DNA of 64,000 nt from the NCBI RefSeq assembly GCF_001949145.1, contig NW_019091404.1, positions 715,047 to 779,046 on the forward strand, given 5' to 3'. This document shows, in pieces, positions 1 to 9,999 of the stretch. Source of the stretch: Acanthaster planci. Taxonomy: Eukaryota > Echinodermata > Asteroidea > Valvatida > Acanthasteridae. The notes beneath the pieces are model-generated. The model was not told the DNA's origin. It saw only the letters and a program-made list of their open reading frames with translations, and made no database searches. The position numbers and the translations under genes are program-made. Position 1 is the stretch's first letter. Each line of letters starts with the position of its first letter.

Positions 1-1168
1 AAGAACTTCAAAAATTGTTTGGAAAACACAAAACATTTCTCACACTCCGCTTTCGCACCAACTGCACTGACAACAAGGGATTTTTGGTCAAGAAAGTTAA
101 CCACAGGAAAAAGCATGATCATCCCAGATGGGGAAAATAGGAAGCTTATTAAAACTGACCGTAATCATTCACAAGGTTACAATGCAAACATTGGATGTGG
201 CTCAGAGGGCAATTCTTGCGCCGGGATTCAAGGAACCTGCACACACTTTTCCTTGTTTTGATAGTATATTATTACTGTTTTGTTATGTAATGTAGAGTTG
301 TTAAAAAACAATCACAGCAAGTATGAAGCTCGGAGTTCATCAACCGACCACCAAAGCTGGACAGGAAGTCAGAGGCAGGCCACACCGGAAAATATCGGGT
401 GGCTCACGGATGCAATAGTCCAGGGCAAAAAAAAATTCATCAAGAGTAGGAATTTCCTTTCAGTGAAGAAGTTCTTGTGCCACTTTGTTTTGCTTCTTAA
501 CTTCCTTTTGTGCGGGTGTATCCGATGACCATAAAAGGACAAAATATGGCGGGCCACACTGACCACACTTCTTTGAAACAACATTGTTTTTGCAAATTCT
601 GAACATGCATTATCAAAACAAATGAGTCAAGTATATGCATATGAAATGGTCATGTTTCTCCCCACTAATGCTCAAACTAAGCCCTAACCCAAACCCTAAC
701 CCAGAGTTGAACAAAGAGCTGTATACCCTTAACCCTTCTTGCATTCTCATTGGGGGAATCAGAGGACATTCATTTTGAGTTAAAACCCTGAAAGTCTCAA
801 TGGGAGGAATATCATGAGGAAATCTATATCCCCACAGGATCGCACATCTAGTTACTCTTTGATAAGAGTTCTTCCAAAGATGTGAAATGGTAAATTTGGG
901 GGCACATACAGAATTTATAGAAACATTGACAATCAAACAATTTGATTCATGTATTTGTGAGTTACTGTTTGAAAAGTACAGACTTACAGATGATCAATGT
1001 AACTATCCATACAAATGCACCAACTATAAGCAGAGTACGTACTGAGCATACAAAATTTAGATATACTGCCCTCTGTTGGATTAAGTGCAAGACAAATAAC
1101 ATTTCTTGGAAATCTGCCAGATTGCATGCAGTATGGTGATCCTGAAGGGACATAAGACTCCTGACTAA
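1..1168. other. Unique non-coding DNA, no gene seen
   Basis: AT-leaning sequence without a reading frame above about 107 codons and with no recognisable domain. The frames that exist lie opposite each other on the two strands, as expected by chance. The only structured item is a short telomere-like motif near 682-702. No splice-bounded exon, promoter or RNA gene could be supported. Confidence 0.7.
682..702 (-). repeat. Short interstitial telomere-like motif
   Basis: Two CCCTAACCC nonamers separated by AAA lie here, equivalent to a few TTAGGG units on the minus strand, the telomere repeat of most animals. At about 21 bp it is too short to show a former telomere or a fusion point. It could equally be a chance low-complexity match. 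Confidence 0.4.
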
Positions 1169-1302
1169 GTCAGGAATTTATTCACAACTTGTCGCAAATA
1201 TTTGTCAGGACCAGTTGTAAATAATTTTGCGACGTCATGAATATTTTTCACAACATGTCATGAATATAGTTATTAGCCACAAACTTGTTCCGAATATATT
1301 CC
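1169..1302. repeat. Decayed array of AT-rich palindromic half-units
   Basis: About six imperfect 20-22 bp blocks, each roughly self-complementary, follow one another, for example GGAATTTATTCACAACTT, GTCGCAAATATTTGTC, TAATTTTGCGACGTC and TCATGAATATTTTTCAC. The vocabulary (GTCGCAAA, TTCACAAC, GTGAAT-like cores) is the same as in the much cleaner 42-bp array at 1714-1916, so this looks like a diverged relative. The roughly 400 bp between the two arrays could be the inside of one repeat element or unrelated DNA. Confidence 0.55.
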
Positions 1303-1370
1303 AGAAACTTGAAGGGTTCCATATTTGCCCGATTGGGATGTCAAGGCTTTTTAAGGCCCTCCAGAGCTAC

Positions 1371-1450
1371 GGCTAAATTCAAGATACGTGTATGTCTTTA
1401 CCGGGAACAAGGCTAAATTCAAGATACGTGTATGTCTTTACCGGGAACAA
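1371..1450. repeat. Perfect tandem duplication, 2 x 40 bp
   Basis: A 40-bp unit beginning GGCTAAATTC and ending CCGGGAACAA occurs at 1371-1410 and again, without a single difference, at 1411-1450. Complete identity implies a recent duplication, ongoing homogenisation or an assembly artefact. It lies between two related palindromic arrays. No coding function is apparent. Confidence 0.95.
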
Positions 1451-1713
1451 GGTATGAGGAAAGCAAACCTTGTTTTTCTGAGCCATGTCGTTTCCCAATG
1501 CCCTTGTTTCTTTCTCAATGCACAGCTTCACTGTTCACTTGGCATCGCAGGTGGACAACCATTCAAATGATGCAATAGTCCATGCGCATGGTCACTGCCC
1601 CACTGTACATGCAGAATGCTAAAGCCGGGCCAGGCATGCGCTTATCATCGTGTATTTGTCGTTTGTTATTGGCGCAATTACCCTCTAAGCTAATGGAAAA
1701 ATATTCTCAACTA

Positions 1714-1916
1714 CTGGTGAAAAAATTTGTGACCAGTCGTGAATAAATTCACGACGTTGCGAAAAAATTCGCATCTGGTTGTGAATAAATTCACAATGCA
1801 GGGAAAATATTCGCAAGTAGTTGTGAATATATTCACGACGTCGCAAAAAAATTCGCGACTAGTTGTGAATAAATTCACGACATCACAAAAAAATTTGCGA
1901 CTAGTCGTGAATTTTA
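1714..1916. repeat. 42-bp minisatellite made of paired palindromes
   Basis: Four consecutive 42-bp units lie at 1736-1777, 1778-1819, 1820-1861 and 1862-1903, with partial units on both sides. Each unit consists of two roughly 21-bp near-palindromes: a GTCGTGAATAAATTCACGAC type and a GTCGCAAAAAAATTCGCGAC type. Units differ by scattered substitutions only, so the period is exact. Since 42 is a multiple of three, one frame on each strand stays open across the array and reads a 14-residue repeat. Nothing else suggests coding. The palindromes could extrude as small cruciforms. Confidence 0.9.
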
Positions 1917-4900
1917 TGCCCCTTCTGGGCCACCATAATGCAGCCCATGCAGCGGAGATACTGAAATTCTGTCTCCCACAGATGTGCATGTGTCCCAACA
2001 GTATACAAGTAAACAATCTGAGTGTTTTTGAATCATGCTGTTATGTTGCTGTTGGCATGTCAAAACCAGTATTTACTTTTTTCTAACAGCAATATATCTT
2101 TTTCACTTGTCAGGTTTGGAGTAACTTCAGAATTTGCACTGCCCATACAAATCTGGGCTTAAATTTTCTTAAGATTTTGGTGTAAAATCGACCTGGCATT
2201 TGTGCGTACATCTGTTTGCTAAAATTCTGCAAGACGGCATTTGACAAGTTCTTTTTTTTTTCGCTGTTCAATTTTATTAGCAGGTGTTTCGTAACTATCA
2301 AGGCCATCTGCAGACTGCAGTGACTGTATGTAACACAAGCAGGGTAGAGCTTGGGATAGTAATCATAATATTTCTGAGAGTGCTCGCAGTTTACAGAGTA
2401 GCTTGATACTGCCCTCTTTTGGCCAGACACTGACGGGCCCAAAAGTACAAACGTGATGTTGTCAGTGTATGCTGCCCTCGCTCATGCTGCACAGACACAC
2501 ATGCAAAACCAGATGCTGAAATAAATCATGAGGCAACTCTGTTCCAAGAAGAGGACCATTTTGTGGTCTATGAATCAACCTCAAAGTCACACCTGACAAT
2601 GAACTTTGCTGCTCCTTTTTTCAGTGGGAATGTCCTTTCCTTATAATCAAGATAAAAACCGTGTCCTCTAGAGACAGTTTCTCCGAGGAAAACCGCTGTG
2701 TTCTATCCCCAGCGCAGGAAGTATCAATTTTCCAAGACAAACTCCCCTGGCCAGGCGTTGGGAACTCAATCAGTGTTGGGAAATCATTCAATTCTCCTGA
2801 CACAATATTGCCACAGCGCCATTAGGGATTTGTGATCCAATAAAAGGAGTCCCCATCAGCCCGACTGAAAAAGTAAGATGTTTCTCAGCAAGAAATGTAC
2901 ATGTAGGATTCAATTGTAGGGTTTCCCGGCCAATTTCGGAAAATGCGTGACCTAATTTGTAAACTAAAATTTTGATTTAGCATATATTTTGAAAACGACT
3001 CAAAACCTGGTTTCACTTTTGCAATAACAAGCATTCAAGTTCCTTTGGCATCCTTCAAATAAATGAGTTGGCATTACACGTTTCAAAGGTTAGAAATATG
3101 TGACTGGGATTTTGGATTGACATATTCCTTGCCAATTACAACAAATGCGCATTCTTATTCGCTGAAAATCTTTCTTTTACCGTGACCCTTCAGAAGTGAG
3201 TATTCATTTTCATTGGCTGCAATTTCAAATCGCAAAATATACATTCAATTTGATTAGAATACAAGATTACACAAATCACAACACCACAAAAATGTCATGT
3301 TACTCATTTATAGTGTGTTTGTTATCAAACTGTCAAACAATTTTAGGTTTCTGATTGAAATGCAGCACAAGAAGGAAGGTCCCCTCAGCGCGGGTGTTTA
3401 TAGGTCTCCTACAACAGTCGGCAGTTTCCGATGACAACATGAATGGTTTATTTCACTCATGAATATTCAAACATTTAACCAATCAACTAAACACTTCTAA
3501 GAATGTAACTTCTTTTAGCACACAAACGAATTCTAATTCTCGACAAGGCATACGTTAAATAACACTTAGTGCATCAAGAAATTCCAATTTCATTTTATCT
3601 GACAGGTCAATGACAGACCCATCAACACCACCTTCTTAAAACCTCAACAGACCAAAAGGTTCCAAAATCGTAAGGCTGCATATTCCATGTATGTGTACGA
3701 CCAAAACACCATATTTTTGTCTATTCTTCGTCTCCTTTGCCTTCCAGTGCAACAGGCCTGTGCAGTACTCTCACCGTGTAACTTGACCGCTTTGTAAATG
3801 CTGCTAAATCAGATTTCCGTTTGGGCCAGGAAACAATTGATTCAAGGAGCTCAGGAAGGGTGACAAAAGAAGATTCTTCAACAGTAAAAAGATAGAGTTA
3901 CAGATGAATGCTCCTCAAGTCACGAATTCTGAGAAATCAGTTTATTTTTTCCATTTGAAAAAGCATTTCAGCTCTGAGTACCTAGATATTCTTACAAGGT
4001 TCTTGCACTCTCACTACACAATCCAAAGCCAGGCACAGACAATAAAATGCCTCATTGTTACACAAATATTTATTTTCTGCAGCAACGGAGCTTTTGTTGG
4101 TAAGTTCACGGAATCCAATGAGCAAAAACTTGATCTCTCTGAGCTCTGTTTTATAAAGACTGTATTCTCTTTAAAAACTAGCACCAACAACATCACCTGA
4201 CAAGAGAGATGAGTAAGTGGCTAGTGTTGGATGATACGAGGTAATCCAAAGAAATGACAGGAATTCACACCCCTTGCTCTTGCCACATTTACAACCTACA
4301 GTTGTGTATATTATTTTTACAATAATGTGCTCGCTCAGTCATCTCTTTACAGCATCTATGCTTCAGTTCAGGGCGTTAATCCATTTTAAAAAGTGGGGGG
4401 GGGCAGTGGGACATACACGTAGCCCTGGATCGGAACAAACGAGAGTGCAAAGCACCAAGCCCTGAGTGGCATGGCGTCTGGGGCCCACTCAAGGGCCCTG
4501 GAAAATGTTGGAGTGTAGATGCTTTGTGGCGTGATCTGAGACAATTTCTGGTTACAAAAGCATTCGTTAAATAACTGGCTAAAGTAAGGTACCGGTATAC
4601 ATTTTCATTTAGGTTTGGGGAAAAAAATGGGGGGGACAATTGATATAATATTCCCCCAATTGGAAAAGTGGCGGGGGGGCATGTTCCCCGTCCCTCACCG
4701 ATTGACGCCCATACTTCAGTTATTCCATGCAAACTACAAGGCCCCACTGGCTTGCTGCACAATGTCCATAGTGGTGGGCAAGATCAGATTTTGTGATTGG
4801 TCAACACTAGTCTACTTTGCATGCATACAAATGAGCTCTGGCCAACTTCCAGCCAATGAGATGCTTCCAATGAAAAGGCAGGCATTACATTCACGAAGAC

Positions 4901-7246
4901 ATTCAGGAGGGAAGGAATATATGTAAATTCTTCCAAGCTGAAGTGATCTGAAGGGGAAATGGTGATCACAGCACTTGCTCACTGGAGCAATGTCAACGTG
5001 GTAATAATGGATGTGAAGTCAGTGCATGTTGTGATTATTTACTAAGATATGTCCTCAACTGAATTTATGTTTCTAGCTTCAATGGTAAAAAAAAAGTCCT
5101 CCTAGACCTCATAAATGTATCATGAAATGACCTGAATGCTAACACACATGCATATGTTTACGTACTAGGTAATATAAATGAGTAAAATTGTGTAAGATCA
5201 CATTACTGCAACATTCGTGTGGGTCAGACTTCCATCGCTCAATTACTGGTCGGTTAAAATGTCAATGTTTTTTTAAAATATTGCACATTTTTTAAATGAT
5301 TTACTACTTTTACCCAAGGCAGTGGATACAATCTTCTAAATACAATTTTGGATTTTGAAAAGTCACTATTAAATGTTTGTGAAAGTAAGTAATAAAACAA
5401 CATTTTGATAAAACTACAACATCAAATCATTTTTAATTGTGTACTATGAATTTCCTTGAATAAGAAGCATGACTGAGCCTGTAAATGGGTGAACTGAACT
5501 ACCTTGGCTAAGCCTGGCTGATGACCAAACCTCAAATGATGACAGTAACCAGCAAAAGATCTCAGTAACAAAACTGATATGGTTTCCAACTTCTGAACAA
5601 CATTGGTGAACTGTGGTCCACCCGCTCCACAGCTCAGATGCCCGCAGGCTGAAATCATCCACATCTTGGGTGAAACGAGCCAGGTATCAAGATAGGGAGA
5701 TCAAGAAAGAAGTCTCCTCCGTCACCATGACGTACTTTCCTTCTGATCTCTCACAGAGCAGCCAGCAGACATGCAAATCTGGCCCTCCTGTTTCTCTCAG
5801 TTTGGCGTCATTAATCTCCCTGATCCCCGTGGCCTTCTGAGTCTGATCTCTCATCTGGTGCCCCGCAGACGCAACCAAAAGGAAAAAACAAAGACGAACA
5901 CTTGCCGGAGATACAAACAAAGCAATCCTGTCCACGTGCCAATTTTTGGTCATTTCCTGTTCACTGCCACTCGGACATGGGTCCCTCTTGGAGTCGAGAG
6001 GGAGACCGGCCGGCTGTGATTTGGACGAGGCCTTGTACTTACCAGCCTACCGCAGGCACTGCAGGAATCATATTTGATACAAACAAAGTACTTGAGGCGT
6101 CAGCCTGAGACCACGGTTGAGATGCTGCCTGCATGTAAATTCTACCGTCAAGAGCTTGTGTGTGCTTTGTTTATTTAAAGCTTTTTGAAAAAAAAAGTCA
6201 GGTACAGAAACCAGATTTCAAGACAAATTTTATGCGAAAAGATCATTTGTACAGGGTCTATGCTGTGAATTAATACACAAGAACATGGTTTGTGCGACTT
6301 TCTTCTCCTCTTAAAGAGAACTACATGTATCTGAAGTCTGGTTTGGTTAATCTCAGTGAAAAAAAGGACTTTTTCAAGCATTTAGAATTCTCCATGCTTT
6401 TTTCTTGACAAATGAGGCTGCTGTTGTTGAAATGTCATTAAAAAGCAGACGCAAAACAAGAATTGCAAACTGGGTTAAATGGGACACAAAGGAGCTCACA
6501 CACGAACTGCATTCAAGTACAATGGGCCCACTCAAATGCCTGATGCACAGGTTCTTAACCCTTACAACAAACCAAAGACTAATGACCCTGCAAGATGGAA
6601 CAGTAAATACAGGTATGCTGCAGACCCGCCAAAAAGACTCTGATGGCAACACATGACAATCCTCTCCAGCCCTACAAAACATGTCAATCTCCCCATTCAT
6701 GCCTCTGATGGGTCCTCACTTTGACAACGAAATTAACTTCTGGCACTGTAAGTTATCCTTCCCACAAACTATGAAAAATTCTCCCATAAAACTACCGAGC
6801 TTAGTAAACACTTTGATTACAGAAACCATGACATGAAATTTACCTTTTATTTCATTGGATACATGGAAGCTATTTGACACGTCTTTTGAGGCTGATTCTA
6901 TTAAAGTCTTCTCCTTCAAAACTTTCTATGAAGCTGACAGAGACAACTGTGCATGTACACCTCTCATTTAGATTGTAAACATAGGTGAATATGCAGATCT
7001 TTGTACCTACCTTTGAAGTCTTAGGTTCTGCTTAAATCGATATCCTAAATGAAATTGGGACGGATCTTGAAACATCTTTCCAAAGGCCAAGGAGGTGGAC
7101 AAGTGAAATCAGATAGATGAGTCACTGTGCTCCCGTCAGTGCCAACAACCCAGTCTAATAATAAATCTGACAGAGTCCCTCCTAAAGTTCAGCACATTAA
7201 TGTTTGCCAGCATGGAACCACGTGACTACATTCCTCCACATTCCTG
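1917..7246. other. Unique non-coding DNA with G-rich scraps
   Basis: More than 5 kb without a convincing gene; the longest frame (4376-4762, minus, 128 codons) has no recognisable domain. The stretch 2804-3903 contains almost no frame at all. G-runs occur at 4395-4403 and through 4613-4690, where GGGGGGGACAATTG, a CCCCCAATTG echo and GGGGGGG ATGTTCCCC suggest a decayed inverted-repeat transposon I cannot delimit. Short poly-T and poly-A runs are scattered, for example near 2252-2261. No RNA gene was found. Confidence 0.6.
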
Positions 7247-7346
7247 TCGCGCCGCACAGGCACGATACGTTCAGCGCGGCAACGCTCGACAAATCTCCGG
7301 CGGCGCGCAGAGATTTATCCCCGGCACGCCTGTTTATATTCGCGTT
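7247..7346. other. Sharp CpG-dense patch
   Basis: About 17 CpG dinucleotides fall in 100 bp, including CGCGCCGC, CAGCGCGGC and CCGGCGGCGCGC, while the flanking kilobases are AT-leaning and CpG-poor. Such contrast can mark an unmethylated regulatory element, a promoter-like region or a young GC-rich insertion. No reading frame of interest begins here and no core promoter motif could be assigned. A role is inferred only from composition. Confidence 0.5.
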
Positions 7347-9358
7347 AACTAATCATCTCAAAACAAGATCCAAATTAAGGGACAGAAAAAACATCTCGGC
7401 AATGCGATCCTGAAACCAAACGATGCCCTGCCGCCAACTACTACCGTAAATTGGAAACCCTAGCCCCATGCTCTTCCTGATCTGTCAACCTGTAGGTGAT
7501 GCCGTTCATGCAAACAGCAACAGAGGGGTGAAAAAGATACCTTAATTACACTTAGCTTTAACTGTGCTACAAACCCCTGGCCGACTGTAACGCCAAGACC
7601 CTTCAATCACTTTGGCTTGAGAACAACCCAGGGATCAACAGCATCCGCTCTTCTCCCCCCCCCCACATTTTATTTTACCTCGGAGGTGAGACAATACCTG
7701 CAGTCTAGACCTTTCCAGTCCCTGCGGCTCAACGTGCTATCACGTTATTCACCTGCCGTCACTTGTGGTGCTTGCCCCGATTTGTAAAATCGAGACCTCA
7801 AAGTGGGACGTTATTAGGAACATAACTGAATGGGCACTACAGGCACTGACAGCGTAGCTGTCCCTTGAGATCATGGAGGGGTTTTTAGTCTCTGAAATGA
7901 ATAATGGAAAATGGGGCAAGCACAATGAAACGACGGTTGAATATCACCGTCTCTCCTCGCTTAGTTGTGCTCAGAAATGGCCTTAAACCAAAACAAAACA
8001 ACAGTTTTAAGCAGTAGAATATAAAGGGCCAATTGCAAGCTCTTTCTTTATGTGTATAAAACGCAGCCTGGTTCATGGCTACGGCGTTCAATTGCAGGGA
8101 CGGGGTACCAGAGTGCTGAATCAATTAATACCACCCCCCCCAAAAAATTAATGTACGCACAACATTCTGTAGATCTGAGAGGGATGGTGTTCAACCATAA
8201 GAGCAGTGTAAAGACAGTGGTTTAGGGCACTTTCAAAATGAAGACCAGAATGGAAAAGCGGATCATTCACATGCGGCTCTCTCTCTCTCTCTCTGAGTTG
8301 AGTCACTGTTTCTCTTTCTCTTCCCACGAAGAGAAACTGTCCTCCCCCCAAATATGCCTCAGGGCAGAAAACCCTGAATGGCACTTAAAGCTCAGTCAGT
8401 CTTGCTCCGCTGCATCACAAAGGCTTGCACGCTTAGGATGAGGAGAGCACGTCTTGTCACCACGAGTCCCTGCATTTTGGGTTCACTCTCCTGTACAGTG
8501 TGAATGTTTTTGTTAGCCAAGATCTGCTTCCTGCTGGCAAGTGAGATGGAGGTACTGATGAAAGTTCGGACACGTGATTAAGTCCACCGAGGCAGAGAGT
8601 GTGGGCATCAAGGCTCAGATTTACTGTTCACAACACTTTATGAGCTGGATCTCTGAGTAGCACTCCCTAATCTGTCCACTTTTTCAGCTTGGATGTTGAT
8701 GAAGCACGAGTAATTCTGTGCAAAGGCACCGCAGAATTTTGAAAACAAAATAATGAGAAGTCTGCGGCACAACTCAAACAACTATAAACTGAGTTTCCCT
8801 AATTGATTAGTTTGTTCCGTGCTTCTGGCTGGAATCTTCTGCACATCATAACACTGGTGACAACACAAACTTTGTTACACTTAAATCAGAAATGCTCTCT
8901 ATGAAAAACACTGTGAAGTGTTTCCATGCTTAATAGTAACTCAGGCAAACGATTGTACTTTCCGGTTGGGCAACTGTACGTGCAAAACTTTTTCCTTCAA
9001 AGATTTCCATAATTTCCACACAATTATCGGGATCTCCAATTAAAATTACTGAGACTGTCATGCCACAAAAGATCACCTCTTGATATCTCAAAGTCTTACC
9101 TTCTAATTGAAAAACAAGTCTGTGGTGAAATTTCCATCAGATTCAGCCTCGATCGTCACTGACAGGCATTTTCTTTCAAGGACAGCATTTAAAGACAGCA
9201 GAGAAGATAGCCTTTACAGTAATCAGGGTTCGATTCTGTGGGCATGCTTCATTACAAATTAAAAAAAATCAGGCAAAAGGGAGAAAAAATTAAGTGATCT
9301 CGCTGGGACAGTGCCCGCACTCGTTTCCTGTAGTGTCGGTTTCGGTTTCAACTTAAAA
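7347..9358. other. Unique non-coding DNA with a (CT)9 microsatellite
   Basis: No supported gene; frames are at most about 80 codons and overlap on both strands. A perfect (CT)9 run occupies 8277-8294. C-runs occur near 7656-7665 and 8133-8142. The stretch 8450-9350 has no notable frame. Nothing points to an RNA gene. Confidence 0.6.
8277..8294. repeat. (CT)9 microsatellite
   Basis: Nine perfect CT dinucleotides, ended by GAGTTGAG. It is an ordinary microsatellite, potentially polymorphic. Confidence 0.95.
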
Positions 9359-9401
9359 AGCCATTATGGGCGCACTCATGAATATGGAAGCCATAATGGC
9401 T
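9359..9401. promoter_or_regulatory. Perfect 11-bp dyad around CATGAATATGG
   Basis: AGCCATTATGG at 9359-9369 is mirrored by CCATAATGGCT at 9391-9401, an exact 11-bp inverted repeat with a 21-bp spacer containing CTCATGAATATGG. GCCAT/ATGGC cores resemble YY1-type sites and ATGAATAT resembles POU/SOX sites, so a composite cis-element is possible. It could also be a weak hairpin or a chance dyad. No nearby gene gives it a context. Confidence 0.3.
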
Positions 9402-9747
9402 CCCGGCATCGACAAGATCTGACAAGTGTGCAGAGAGGCATCTATTATAGGACACAATTGCCAGACTTCTGAAGGAGAGATGTATAAAGAGGGGAACAGA
9501 TGAAAACTGGACTCTCGAGACTACTCCCTTCCTCTTGGGACTGTCAAATAAAGAGGCAGAGAACTTATCTCTTGAGTATGAACTATATATATCAAAGCAT
9601 CTTCAGTGCATATTCATGTGTCTAATGTGCTTGGGTGTCCTTTAATTCGAAGAAGTTTTAGTCACTTGAAAAATCACTTGAGTTTAATGACTCCACTTGG
9701 ATTTATCAAATGGATTCACTACAAAAATAATCAAATGTAATTAAAGT

Positions 9748-9783
9748 GGTGTTATAAATGGTGTTATAAATGGTGTTATAAAT
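9748..9783. repeat. Perfect tandem repeat, 3 x 12 bp
   Basis: The unit GGTGTTATAAAT is repeated three times without change at 9748-9759, 9760-9771 and 9772-9783. It is a short polymorphism-prone minisatellite about 140 bp downstream of the tRNA-like element on that element's own strand, so it may lie in the SINE tail, though that link is inference. Confidence 0.95.
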
Positions 9784-9920
9784 GAAAGAAGAGCAAATCA
9801 GTCCACCATCCAAATTAACTCCGTCACGATCCATCCCTTAATCCAGTTGGATCTTGGCCAAGAGTCAAAGATTCACATAGTGTAATTTGAAGCATTTAAG
9901 AGTTACATAAAGCAACTAAT

Positions 9921-9999
9921 ACTGACTGAAATGGGATTCGAACCAGTGACCTCTGTGATACCGGATCGGTGTTCTACCAACTGAACTATCCAACCCAGG
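9921..9999 (-). mobile_element. tRNA-like SINE head (Thr-like), minus strand
   Basis: Read on the minus strand, this contains a good pol III A-box region (TAGTTCAGTTGGTAGAAC, genome 9971-9988), whose GTTC/GAAC forms a D-stem, and a B-box GGTTCGAATCCC (genome 9933-9944). The three bases at the anticodon position read GGT, matching threonine. However, the anticodon stem (CCGAT against CACAG) and the T-stem (ACTGG against CCCAT) pair poorly, so a functional tRNA is unlikely. A tRNA-derived SINE head or a tRNA pseudogene fits better. The unrelated AT-rich DNA at lower coordinates would be its body or tail; a 3' end could not be fixed. Confidence 0.6.

Noticed and set aside
1714-1916. CRISPR-like regular repeat
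   Set aside because: Units are directly contiguous with no unique spacers, and the sequence context is eukaryotic.
4613-4690. G-rich segment resembling a transposon with CCCCC/GGGGG arms
   Set aside because: Arms are mostly homopolymer, so pairing is uninformative and boundaries cannot be drawn.
9227-9238. GGGTTCGATTCT, similar to a pol III B-box
   Set aside because: No A-box or tRNA-like arms upstream at the right spacing.
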